From Isoetes taiwanensis (Eukaryota > Streptophyta > Lycopodiopsida > Isoetales > Isoetaceae): a DNA stretch of 64,000 nucleotides. The position numbers were made by a program, and so were the translations under genes. The stretch is taken from positions 791,910 through 855,909 of the forward strand of contig JAJEKV010000137.1 of NCBI GenBank assembly GCA_021234155.1. The letters are read 5' to 3'. Below the pieces are notes generated by a model that was given only the letters and a program-made list of their open reading frames with translations, made no database searches and was not told where the DNA came from. Below, in pieces: positions 49,264 through 60,816 of this stretch; position 1 is the stretch's first letter; every line of letters begins with the position of its first letter.

Positions 49264-51633
49264 TAATATCTAAACATTTAAGGGGAATGGGTGCATTAAA
49301 CAATGCAGTGGTTCCTTTTGGTGCATAATAGCTAGATAAGAGCTTTTTTACAGTTGATTTTTATATATGTAGTCTTTCTGGAGTGTTCACCAGGATATTC
49401 TACATCATGATTGTGTTTATAATTTTTCTGGCATGTTTAGCATCATTTATAGGCATGTGTAATATCAGAGCTGCTTTCTAGATTACTTTCTGCAGATTAC
49501 AACATCTTCGGATAACGTGGTTATTTTTTTGTATGGGAGCCTTTTCCCCAAAAGTGTAAGGGCAGTAAGATGTTATGTGCTTCCGGATAATGAATATCGT
49601 CATTCACCTAGTTTAGTCTTTGTGTATCTATGTGATCTTTTAATTTTGCGTAGGATACTTGGGTTCTTTACAAGAGCAGTAGAGTGGATGTTCTACCAAA
49701 TTTGGGACATAAGGCTTGATATCTGGAAATTGATTGTCAATATTGATTGAATGAGTGCATAAATGAAATGTCAAATTCAAGTTCCACATAATAACGAGAA
49801 TTAACTTTGGCAAATGTCTATTGAAGTTGTAATACTATCGTCTGAGTGTCTCGTAAAACGAAAATAAGAATAAATCTACTCTCCTCTTGGTTGACGGGTT
49901 TTTTTTGTTGCTGCACTGCGAACTATTGATCATGGTGTGGTTCTTAGTCATCATGATGTGGTTCTTAGCCATCATCACCTCCATTGGATTGTTTATGAAG
50001 GTAAACAATAGGTGCTCTAGTAAAGATCATTTTGCCACGTGGCAAAGTTGTGAGATCATGCTGGCCATTCCAGCAAGTAAACAGGCTCACTTGTTTACTA
50101 GCTGGAGTGGCCCTTCTTAAATTAGTTTAGTACTAAAGCTGAAGAGAAGATCGAAAATTCAATACAAGTGATTGTCGTTTGTAACAAAACTTGTGCCAAT
50201 GCATTATACTGGAAATCTTTTGCATGCGTAAGGACTTGATTGAATGATGATAACTTATTTTGAGGCACCTCGAGACATAATAAATATGCATGCTTAAATA
50301 TTGTAAGGCGGAGCGGATTGGATTGGATTGGATTGGATTGGATTGGATTGCATTGAATTTATTGTCTACGGATAACAATAGTCCTATGGGATCCAATCAA
50401 GAAGCACATCAAACATATTACTGTCAGGATTAAAATTTTCGAGTGAAAAACCTTGGCAGTAATAGGCATGCTGAGGAACTGTACAATGATGCATTATGAT
50501 ACATTCTAATTTCAATGCAATGTCTGAGGACATAGTTGCTTGTGCTCATCCATGATCTCCTAGAGTTAAGATTCCAGTAACCCTACTAGTAACCCTACTA
50601 AAATCATGTCCATCAGCACATGGAGTGGCTAGTTAAGCGGGATCAACTCAGCATAGCGGACCTAGAGTGTGAGATTCGTCCTCAATGGCGCCTTGTGGGC
50701 AACATTAACAAATCCAATCATCACACGCTTCCCGTGTCTATGTCTCTCACTTCTGAGGCAATGTGCACATGTACAAATTGAAGCTACCAATCTATGTGGG
50801 CAAATGTGTACATAGGTAGTGCTTTGGACCTCGTATAAGAATCAAGGTACGACCTCAGGTGATTGTTATCTCTTCAGTTTGTACATGTATGCCCCTGTGT
50901 TCCTGCATATTACTGAGAGAATTATTGAGCTCTTCTCTCCTTCCAACAGGTCTACAGGCACTGCGGGCCCATAGCCACAGTATAAGCAAGGTTGGGCAGG
51001 TAGTTATTGCCCACACTGACCACCTTTTGAAAGTAGACAATATAGTGGTCAAGTGCGGCCCTATGTAGAGGCAAAAACTCCACCAAATATTTTATATGGG
51101 CTGTGGATTTTACTCCACCTGATCATAAACTGTGTCAAGTCTCTATTACGAAGGCTCTTGAATTGGATATCAAAATGGCATTTTTAGTCTCAGTAAAAGA
51201 TCTTGCTCCGGTCTTTTGGGCAGTGCCGTTATCAAATCATTTTTTGAGATGATCTTCTAGATCTATTTCCGAAGTGGTTCGGGCATTATTCATGCAAAAA
51301 AGATCACAAAACTTCGTTATAATTCGATTCTTGGCATGAACCCTGGAAAACTCACTGTAACTTGAAATATCCCTTAAGCTTGGATATGAAAGCTTGGTAT
51401 ACAAAGACCAAAGAGACAATTTGACTACATGCAAAGGAGTTTAAGAGTGTCGCATCCTACCACCCTTGTTAATGTGGTGGGGGGAAATGGAGAAACTTTT
51501 AGTAGGTTGTTCGTGAGCTGCTCTACGAGCATGTTTCTTTCGAGGCCAAGCTTGCCTCTTTGTCTACTGTCTTTCTGGGGTCCCTTCATAGGGTTATGCT
51601 CTTTGGACAGTTGTCCTCAGGTGCATCTGTGCA
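49264..51633. other. Intergenic, 3' flank of the metal transporter and unassigned DNA
   Basis: The first few hundred bases are probably the 3' UTR. Near 49930-49980 TCATGATGTGGTTCTTAGCC-like words are repeated. No further gene is recognisable up to the LINE relic; open frames at 50855-51068 and 51429-51653 have no family resemblance. Confidence 0.4.
50311..50352 (+). repeat. (GGATT)n microsatellite
   Basis: About seven consecutive GGATT units with one change at the end (GCATT). It is a simple sequence repeat. Confidence 0.95.
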
Positions 51634-52560
51634 TCAGAGTTGTATGCTCATGAGGGCTCTAATATTGTGTGTGTCTTTGTCTTCATTCCTGTAATAGTTT
51701 TTATAAAACCCATCACAAAAAGCAAAATGTGGCAACATGCTTAGACACCTCTCGAGATAGAAGGCTTTCTGCACGTGCTCCAGGTCATTCCGAGTGGTCA
51801 GGGATATCACTAATCCCCAGACTTTGGCCTTGTATAAAAGAACGAGCTCTATTAAAACCCTAAATAAGTGTGCCTGATGGGTCCAATCATACAATTCTGC
51901 CTTGTAATTGTTGTTCTGCATCACATATAGTGCCTTCCAGCCCGCTGTCATACGTAATCAAATGGAAGTGTCCTAGCATGTCGTGGAAGGAAACTCTATG
52001 TCCAAGTGGTGCTACCCCCATATTTTGTCCCAAATAAGTGAAAGAGGGAAGCCTTAGTTGGCGCAAAGATGAGACAAACAGTACCCTAGTCTTGGCCAGA
52101 GTAATCCGCATTCCAGTAGTCCGACAGAAAGTATCAAGCGCATCTCGATGGTGCTACATGTCATCTGGGGTGTAGGCTAAGAGGTTCACATCATCGGCAT
52201 ATCTAAGCTATCTAATTATCTAGTGCACAAGCTGAGCTCCATGTTCAACAAGTCACCTTTCCAATTGATGGCCAAACAACATTCGAGAGAGCGGGCATCC
52301 ATGGCCCATGCTACTTGACAGTGTCAAACGACCTGAGCATATCTCATACAATCTTTATACTGTATTTTGCAAATCCATAGGAGCCCCCAGCAGCCTCAAT
52401 CCTTCCCACAGCTTTTCACAAGGCACAATGTCAAAGCCTTTGCAAAGTCAATCAACCAGCAATACAGGTCTTGTTGGCGATTCTTGCTATCGTCAACCAA
52501 GGTCCATATTGTGAAGATATAGTCAATGGTAAAGATATGATTGAGAAAAGTCTAATTGTC
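51634..52560 (-). pseudogene. LINE (non-LTR) reverse transcriptase relic
   Basis: On the minus strand, from about 52560: a block reading IDYIFTIWTLVDDSKNRQQD and then CWLIDFAKAF (RT domain 2-type), a frameshift, then CEKLWEGLRLLGAP, GCPLSRMLFG, the catalytic-site YADDVNLLAYTPDDM near 52180, MRITLAKTRVL, and the downstream AGWKALYVMQNN ... LIELVLLYKAKVWG. The order is that of plant L1-like or RTE-like reverse transcriptases. Endonuclease and 5' parts are missing and several frame changes are present, so it is dead. Confidence 0.75.
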
Positions 52561-53504
52561 AAATTTTGGGATTGTTAAAGGATCAAAGCAAGCATCATCA
52601 TAGACTAATCCAAGTGTTAAAGAAGACCCTAATTTAAGCATAAATTTATAGATTTTGGCTGTTATGTCTCAAAGGATAACTTTATTTGTCATGTCAAAAT
52701 TATTCAATCTTAGTTTTCGGGCATTTAGAAGCCCAAGCAAGTCCTTCCTTGCCACTTCAAAATGTAACGATAAGGTTATGTATGTAGGAAATATCGATAA
52801 TATAAGATTGTCAATGGTTGAAGGTGTTTTGTTTGTATTGAAAATAATAGAAAGTTGACATGGCTGAGCTAGTTTGACTTGAGAAAATGGAATTGCTTAT
52901 TTAGATGTTAGCCTTGTTAGATAAGTAGATCGTCAAGACAAACGTGGCAATTTCTTATTTTGGACAGCAAGCTGCGGAAGGTTGTTTCTTCAAAAAACAT
53001 TCGGCCACATAGGTATGGTCTGGCACAGACCGCTTTTAGGGTCTTTAGAAGAGGTTTCTAAAACTTTCTAGGGTAAGTAAGAAAAGAAGAAAGGACTTCG
53101 GGTTTAAAGATTCCTTTGTGCATAAGGATCATTAAGATTCATGTGCTAAGGATAACTAAGATTCTCCTACAATTTTGTTGCAAGCAACATACGACGACAT
53201 GGTTCATGTGTTTTCTTTCTATTTTAATTGATGCATTTTTCTTATGCAGGGCTATGGAGGTCTAAATATCTTATAACATGACATAAGAGCTTTCTTGCAC
53301 ATCCTTTATACCAGGGCAGGGTTTTCTTTTAACGAGGCAAAAGAGTTTTCTTACACAAGAGGCAAAAGAAGATTTTGACCTTGCAGTATATATTTCTAGG
53401 AAGCCTGCCCTTTATGAGATATGTTGCAGGATGAATAATAAATTGACTTATGTCCTTCGAAGAAAAACAATCTTTATAAATAGAGAGGCAATTTATTTAC
53501 GTCC
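52561..53504. other. Intergenic, no gene seen
   Basis: The AT-rich stretch has words such as AAGAGTTTTCTTACACA duplicated near 53285-53360. No coding signal is supported. Confidence 0.35.
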
Positions 53505-54334
53505 TTACTTATAACATGGACCAACTCCAAAAGACCATTCCACTATCTTTTGTTTGCTTGCCATGCTAACTTTATCAATAACACTAATGTATAGCTTGTC
53601 TCTAATAGACGTATCTGCTTCAATAATAGGACAATCTAATGGTATAACAACCTCACCAATTCTTTTCACTTGGCCCTCACCTTGCATGAGATCAAGTGTA
53701 GCCAGATCTTGAAGTGTGGCATGTTGTCCTTGTAATTTTTGCAATTGAGGTCATGGTGTTCTTATTAGCAACAAATGTTCTTGGAATGTTGCCAATTTAG
53801 AGTAGCGAGGACCAAATGGAACACATGGAAGAATTTGTAGAACTACTTGAAAAACACTTGTTTTGAAATCAAATGATATAAGTTTGGTTCCATGGGAATT
53901 TAAGGCATAACACAAGTTCCCTATTACAATAGGTGATAGTAGATAATCTTGAACATGAGTGATCACTGTGTCCCATTGATCTTCCTTGGAATCAAAGCAC
54001 AATATGTCACAGTCATAACGAGGTGTAGATAAGATGAGCAAGACTTTATAACAAGAAGATGTTGAAGCGTCAATGCATGGAATTTCAATGGAAGACAATA
54101 TAATTTACCATCTAACAAAGATCTCATGGGGAAATATATGGCTCTCTCTTCACCTAAGATTGTGTGGATCTGAAGGTGCCGTGGGAACTTGCCAAAAGCA
54201 AGGCAAGGCTGCATAAACTCTGTCATCAATTTTGCACAAGATTTCCATTCCTTGCATACACGTACAGCCTGTTGGAGGTCCTTGAGTGCCAACTTCTCCA
54301 ATATCAATAGCAAGGTATGAGGAGGAAAATGCAT
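53505..54334 (-). pseudogene. F-box protein gene, broken
   Basis: From ATG at 54334, HFPPHTLLLILEKLALKDLQ and VRVCKEWKSC form an N-terminal F-box, the SKP1-binding module of SCF ubiquitin ligases. The frame shifts near 54085, after LLDGKLY, into a frame reading SSIEIPCIDASTSSCYKVLL, FDSKEDQWDTV and NGTKL-like blades (LCYALNSHGTKLISFD), reminiscent of a kelch or F-box-associated C-terminal domain. A TGA follows LLLIRTP at 53751, after which the same frame continues to 53505. One frameshift and one stop are thus enough to explain the break. The substrate is unknown. Confidence 0.65.
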
Positions 54335-56542
54335 AACTTCTATGCTTGCAAGCCTTGGCTAGGCTATGGCTTTATAAAAAAGGTTTGGTGCACTATGTTG
54401 ACATCGTATGTTAAAAGGTGGATAACGTGGCAGCAGAAAAAGGACGAGTTTGTCTTCATGTGCAAAATTTGTTTGCATCTGTACCAGACCCGGGAGGGGA
54501 TCTGTCACTTATTTATTGACCAAAAAAAAGAAATAACACTTTTTTATGTGGAAGGCTTTTTATTTCTGGAGCAGAATTGAGTCAGTTGGATACGAAGAAA
54601 GAAAACTGTGACGAGCATGTAACTTTCTTAAAAAGGGGCCAGAAAAAAGTTCTGTCACGAGGCTATGGTGTTTATCCATTACTCTACACTATAGGCAAAA
54701 ATGCGGATTAAATAAAATAAGGAAAAGAAAGCGGTGTTGTTAGATGGGCGCAAGGGCAAGGGGAGCCATAGTGGCCTGCAGAACGCTGATCCAAGTATGA
54801 GCAGCTTCCACATGGTGAACAAATCGGCGGGCTAAGCGCAGGACAGCCTTTCTCATTTCAACAAGCTCAAGACGAGGGCCGCACCACCATTTTCTTTCTT
54901 CAAATGCCACCACCAATAATCTTACTCTTTCCTCCTCCATTCCTTAGCCCCATTTGCCTCCCCAATATTTTCCCTCTTATATATAACTCCTCCTTCTAAC
55001 ACCGCCAAAATCCTCTTTCTCCTTCTTGCCCGTGAGTCGTGACCCCCCTGACACTTCTCTTCTTCCTTGTGACCTCCCTTTAGTTCCTTCTGTCATTTTA
55101 AAATTTAGTATTGTATTCCCTTCAGCCATCCTTTATATCTCCTATGTCGTCACTCAACCTGTAAAGCCAGGGAACTCTCAGCTCTATACAGTTGCTTTTA
55201 GTTCTTTCCTATTGTTGCCATGTAGTGCAGGCATGCATGCTTCCCAGAAAAACAGATTGGTGTCTGCGAAATATAGCCAGCGCGGCAGTATTCAGCATGC
55301 AAATGTAATTAGCTCGTTGTCTCACATTATAATATTGCTAGGATAGCCATTCAAATTTGATGCTGGCTTTGCAAGGTGCCACTGGCATTGAAGACGATGG
55401 TATAACCTTCCAGCTGGTATGTTGAGTTGGACAGGGACATGCAGGAATGATTTCAAGTATTCAGCATGAACAAAAGTTTGGTTGATTGCACCTAAGAGTA
55501 CGAGGCTATTAATTTGAATATATTATGCTAAGTTTTGAACAAAACTAAGGGGGTGCAAATGTGACACGGTTTTCCTAATCCAATTATTCAACTCTCAAGT
55601 ATGCAAATGTGAAATCCCTAGATTGCTTTATTGCAAGGGTCCTTCTCTAGCTAAATTGCAGCCATAAGATGAAATTATATTCCATGGCATGTGCCAAGGA
55701 TGAGATCTAGGTCAAGTGGGGTTAAATGGTGGTGTGGCTCTATAATTTAGGGTGTTGACGGCCTTATGAAACCCAGGGAATACAAGTTTGACCACCTGCT
55801 GTAGAATATAAAGGACATACTAAAGTGTTCTCTTACTGGCCACGTCCATAGCCGTTCAATTTTAAAATAACAGAAGCATCAGAAGATCCCCACCTACCCT
55901 CCAAACACGAAGCGCAGATATAACATGGTCGGGGATTTAAACCCCATGTGCCAAGCACAGTTCCAAAACAATTTGGCGTCATGCATGTGCAGAATCAAAC
56001 TCAATCACAAATTGCAAACAACTTTTCATTTCATCTCCTCTTTCTTAATGAAAGAGACAACCAATGTAGCAACTCGTCATGCCCTCACTCAAGCTCTATG
56101 TTGCATCAATGAGAAGGTCTCACAATACTCTTGGTGTTTGCAGGGCAAAAGTATGCTGGTGGGGTACAAAAGCAGGCATCCGAACACATGCTGACAGCAC
56201 TCATATAGCACCTCGTGTGGCAGCTTGGTACTTATAGGGGGCATGAGTATGTTGAATATGACGAGAGAACAAGTAAGAATTGGTGTGATGTAAATTGTAT
56301 TGTACTTCTACCTTTAGATTATATTAAATAATAGGGAAGAAATGACATGTCATAAATGATGACATGGCAAAATGATGACTCAAAGAGAAGTTGGAATGGG
56401 AAAAAAAAAAACTATAACGTGAGAAGGGGGAAGCACAGAAGAAGAAGAAGAGCACTGAGTAGCAACAAAATTTAGAAGAAGCGATCACAAGATGAAGGTT
56501 ATTCCCCTGAGCTAGAGACCCGTAGCTTAGGGGGACTGTAAC
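54335..56542. other. Intergenic, no gene seen
   Basis: A candidate TATA box (TTATATATAAC, about 54978) precedes a pyrimidine-rich stretch and short open frames at 55026-55346 that I cannot assign. The leftmost part of the copia LTR may reach into 56450-56542. Nothing else is supported. Confidence 0.35.
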
Positions 56543-58091
56543 TGTGACGTTCCAGCACAGTATACGGTCCCAGGACGTATACTGTACTGCATCGTCACGC
56601 GTACACGCCATCCCGATTGACGTGTACGCCGACTTGTAGCTAAGCAAGTAGCACCCTAGGGGGAAACTTGCAAGTGTGTGCGCATTTATTCATGTGTACA
56701 CTTTAGCCCACTTAATTAATATAGGCAAGTGGGCTACACCCAATTATCCCACAAGCCCAAGGGTTGATGGAAACCCTAGCCCTAACTTATAGTCTATATA
56801 AGGCATCTGAAACCCTAACTTTCCATTTTCATCCACAGCCTTCTAGAGCTCCGTTTCGCTTGCCCCAAGAGCCAATCTCGACTCCCGAAGTCTGTCTGAG
56901 CAGCCTAGCTCATCAGCTTCCCTTTCTAGCTTCATCTTCAAGCAGTTCTGCAGCATAGACGCATTCAGAGCAGGAGGAGCAAGCCAGGGATCAGGTATTT
57001 TATCAAATCAATAGTCTAATCCGCCTCCCAGGCATAGTGTAAGTAGGTTTAGCCTATTGAATTGCCCATAGCAGCCATCTAGACCTCTAGATATCAAGCC
57101 ATAACTAAAGAACCTAACTCTGTGATTTAGATTAAATCTTATTCTTTAGTTCTTCTATGGTATGTATGTGATGATGATCTCTGTGGAATCATTGTATTGG
57201 GAAGGGGGGTAGAGGCCCTAAAAGCCTAGTAGTTCGATGCTCCTAGCTAGCCCTCTTTAATGCACTATTAAATTCGGCCTGTGTACAAGAGCCACGCCTG
57301 GTTGTGGGTGGAGGGGCCAGACTGGCTTATAAGGAGGTTCATGTCTGACTCATGATCACGTCCCTCTGGTAGTAAAGCCTATCGGGGACTATAGTGCACT
57401 AGACCTAATGCTCTGCCACTGCGTGCGGGCTTTGCATGGGTTCGACACTCTTGGGCTGGTGAACACCTTCCATGGAGTTCAGTGTCGTGAATGGGCAGTG
57501 GCCCTCTAGTCACCTTGAGTCAGCATGCCGGCCCTACGGGTGGGAGCAATCCCTACCGCCCCATCGGGGCTGGGGAGATGCAACCCGGGGAGTAGCCCCT
57601 CGGCTATGCATCCGTGGCTTCTGATCCAAGTCCCAAGACCCTTCAACCTACTCTACAAAGTGTGCACAGGAGAGGCGGATGGAGTGGACTACCCTAAGCC
57701 ATGTTCTATGCCAGCCAAATCCAATTGCCATGAATTCTGTCTGCAATGATCTCTGGAGACCCAAACCGTCAGTCATCTCCCTTGAGTCCGAGCCTTGGGT
57801 AGGATCTCCATATGTGATGTATTGATCTCTATCTATGTAGATATGTGATGAGCCATCCTTCGTGATGGTCATGTGATGTTGATGTATGTATATCTTGACA
57901 TGTATGTTACGCTTCGCAGACTAAGTAGGTACGAGGGGAGCGGGGCAAAATGACCCCTTCATTCTTCCCACTGGAACTCGCCAAGGTTGCAGTGATACGT
58001 GGAGGGCCTTGTATCAGCATGGAGCTGGTATGGGGGATGAACTCCTGTTTGTACACGGTGAGTGCACCGTATATGAGTAGGGGACGTCACA
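56543..58091 (+). repeat. Solo-LTR-like unit, copy B, inserted in the copia 3' LTR region
   Basis: It starts TGTGACGTTCC and ends GGGACGTCACA, a TG...CA structure with TGTGACGT as terminal inverted repeat. A TATA-like CTATATAAGGC lies near 56795. Sequence blocks are shared in reverse with 5880-7501. The length of 1549 bp and lack of coding capacity fit a solo LTR. A clean 5-bp target duplication was not found (GTAAC against GTTGT), so the precise ends remain open. Confidence 0.6.
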
Positions 58092-58419
58092 GTTGTCAAG
58101 GTTGCACCAAGAAAGGGAGAGAAGGAGTGCACACCGATATCCGAGAGCGCAAGCTCCCAAAACAAAGGCAAAATGGAATTGTATTAAACGTAAGTATGAA
58201 TACAAGATATAAAAAGGGGCAGTAGATAATAACTGCTCCCGTTACCAACCACACCTAATTATGCCGTAAGTGGGTGCCGTAGCTAATTAAGGCAAGTGGA
58301 TGGGCTGGTGTAGGTCTTTGATGATGGTGATTGACACATAGTCGGCACCTGTCTTTGAGAGTCTTTGTCGATCTTTGTCAAGCAGCAAGATGGTGATCTC
58401 GATATCATATATCTCGACA
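58092..58419 (-). repeat. Part of the 3' LTR of the Ty1/copia element
   Basis: On the minus strand a purine-rich tract (AAGGAGGAG) precedes TGTCGAGATATATGATATCG at 58419, the expected polypurine tract and LTR start. A TATA-like TTTTTATATC lies near 58210. The LTR is cut at 58091 by the solo-LTR-like unit. Confidence 0.5.
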
Positions 58420-58717
58420 CTCCTCCTTGATGAGAGGTCACCATCTCCATGCTCAACCTCCTCCTCCTGGAGATGAGATCTGGAATCTATCAAGACCAAT
58501 ACCAAGTCGATGTCGCTCAAAAAGCTCACGAGCCAAAGGCTTAGTCAAGAGATCTGCGGTATTGTCCCGTGTAGGAACATGCTCAATCTGAACCTGCTTA
58601 TCAGCCACAAGGTCCCTTACAAAATGAGAATGCTTGGGAACATGCTTAGATTTTGGATGTCGAACTTCAGCGGAGCACCAATCAATGCCACCTTTGTTAT
58701 CCATGAGCATCCTTGCT

Positions 58718-60816
58718 GAACAAGGTTTAAAATGAAACGCACTTATTTAAGAAGTGCGTTTGCAAGATTCCTTCTGAAAATTTATAAAATTCTGAAATCC
58801 CTCTAAAAAGGGCCTTTTTATTACCTTTAGTCCAAAGATTTATAAAACTGCTCGTGAAAACAGACATTTTAAGAAGACTTAGTATTAAGGAAAAACACAC
58901 ACACACAAAAAATCCCATTGTAGAGGGGGAAAGAACTACAATGAAATTCAAAGATTTACTATGGGGCAAATTCGTATGAAGAAATTAGATGCTTTTGTAC
59001 CTTGTCCCTGAAATTTTTTATATTAGTTGTTTTAGAAGACAGGAAATTTGTTATTTCACAACCATTTTGGCTGAACATCCTAATGGACCTTAAAACACAT
59101 TGGGAGGCAGTTGAACAAACTTCTTGAATGACAAACCATTGTTTTTGCATCACATAGTATTACAATTACCAATACATCCACGATATTTTGTAGTTAAGCT
59201 GAAGTTTTAGTTGATGATGCAGTATAAATTTATACCAAGGATACAAAAGTTGAAGTAATGAAGCCATGTGATTACATGCCCTCCTTTTTTATTCTCGGAG
59301 ATGTATTTTTGAACGCACATACCAATCTACAACATGGTGATGCTCAGGAGATAGTCAATCTCCTTAGCAATGTTGAGCATATTCATCACAATTACGTCAT
59401 CTGTAGCAGTGGGCACCATGCACATTTCTCTGGCAGTGAAGTATTCGTCTGCCTTACCCTTTCCTAAATATTTTGTAAATAAATAGGTAAACTTCTGAGG
59501 GGTTGCTACTCCTCGCTCCCCTCTGGATAAACCACGTGGTTTCTTTCTAGTCAAACACCTGTGTCACCATAATATTTTGGAGGTCTTTGCCTTTAGTAGC
59601 AATTTTTTAGCTGCCTGAAGTGAAGTTCGCATGTTTTAGAACTTTTTAGACTAAAAAACTAAGAAAAGTGTGTAAAATTATCCCTTATGTGTGTTACTTT
59701 AGTAGTTTTCGGTTGCCAAACCCTTTGGCGAGTAAGAAAGACCCAAAAGATTTTTACGATATATACTTTACCTACGGGTATATATATATATACATATATA
59801 CATAAGCGTTTTATATATATATGCAATTGGGGTATAAATTTATCTGGATTTCTCAGGTATAGATTTATACCGCATAAAGAGTTCTCTTTTTTCTCGAGGA
59901 TATATATATGTAAGTATGTATATATATTATTATATATATATACACATATATGTGTATAAATTGATTGTACGAAGGTTGTCTGCGGTATAAATTTATACCG
60001 AGAGCTGTCATGGTATAAATTTATAAAGAGAGCTCTCGGTATAATGAAGGAGCTCTCACGGTATAAATTTATACCGTGGGAGCTCGCTTGATGAATCAAA
60101 GAGAGCTCTTGCGGTATAAATTTATACCTTCGAGTCCTCTTCGCGGTATAAATTTATACCGCTCGAGTCCATTAGCGGTATAAATTTATACCATGCGAAC
60201 TCTACGGCATGTTATATCCGCACATCACTACCTATTGTGGTATAAATTTATACCACCAGAATTTATTTTGAAGGCGTTATGTCCGCATTGTCATGCGGTA
60301 TACATAAGTCTATAGCAAGGCGGATGGGCAATAAGAGCAAGTATATAAGGCGAAGAGCGGCGTCTTCGACTCAACTTACGCTTCAAAGTGTAAGTTTGTT
60401 CAATGAGGCATACTTTCATGTGAAAATGTTTGCTTCAATGAGGCAATGTCAAAATGTGTTGCATTTTTACGGTTTTGTTCATAGTTTTGTAATGATTTTG
60501 AAAACTTTGAATAAAATACCTTTTTGGCACTTTTAGTGTGCTTTATTTGTTTTTCAATGTCTATTTTGTTTAGTTTTTGAAAATATTACTATTTCTCAAA
60601 CCAAACTAGGGGGCCAAAAAGGGATGTCAAACAATTTTGAATGGAAGCTAAGTTCACACCCCCCCTCAAAAATGATGCCTAAAATTTTCAAATTGTCACA
60701 CTTGTCACAAATATACCATGAAAAGGACTTTTTGGGGGATTTTGGGGAATCTTTCAAAGATTCCTTTTGAAGTGCGTTTTTGAGCAAATTAGTGCGTTTC
60801 ATTTTAAACTTTGTTC
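58718..60816. mobile_element. 2.1-kb non-autonomous TIR element nested in copia RNase H
   Basis: The left end holds GTTTAAAATGAAACGCACT from 58725 and the right end its reverse complement ending at 60809. With one mismatch the match extends outward to GAACAA. A second inverted motif (AAGTGCGTTT and AGATTCCTT) follows inward. No transposase is encoded; open frames inside are short and AT-driven. Removing it reconnects the copia RNase H reading frame around WTKEQ and SARMLMDN. No clear target duplication was seen. Confidence 0.75.
59221..60254. repeat. Array of GGTATAAATTTATACC palindromes
   Basis: Perfect 16-bp copies lie at 59984-59999, 60060-60075, 60113-60128, 60145-60160, 60177-60192 and 60239-60254. 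Degenerate copies are near 59221, 59831, 59856 and 60012. Spacers of 16-60 bp repeatedly contain GAGCTC or TCGAGTCC. A TA-rich tract (59775-59950) adjoins it. Each palindrome contains TATAAAT on both strands. Confidence 0.9.

Noticed and set aside
50855-51068. Overlapping open frames on both strands as a small gene
   Set aside because: No recognisable similarity and both strands open equally, typical of chance.
54740-54940. Short arginine-rich minus-strand open frame as a gene
   Set aside because: 66 codons, no family, and no supporting splice or promoter context on that strand.
59659-60099. 146-codon minus-strand frame in the nested element
   Set aside because: Composed of TA-rich simple sequence (IYIYIY-type residues) and the palindrome array; no protein signal.
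59984-60254. CRISPR-like array of regularly spaced palindromic repeats
   Set aside because: Eukaryotic setting inside a nested transposon, spacers unequal and themselves repetitive, no cas genes.
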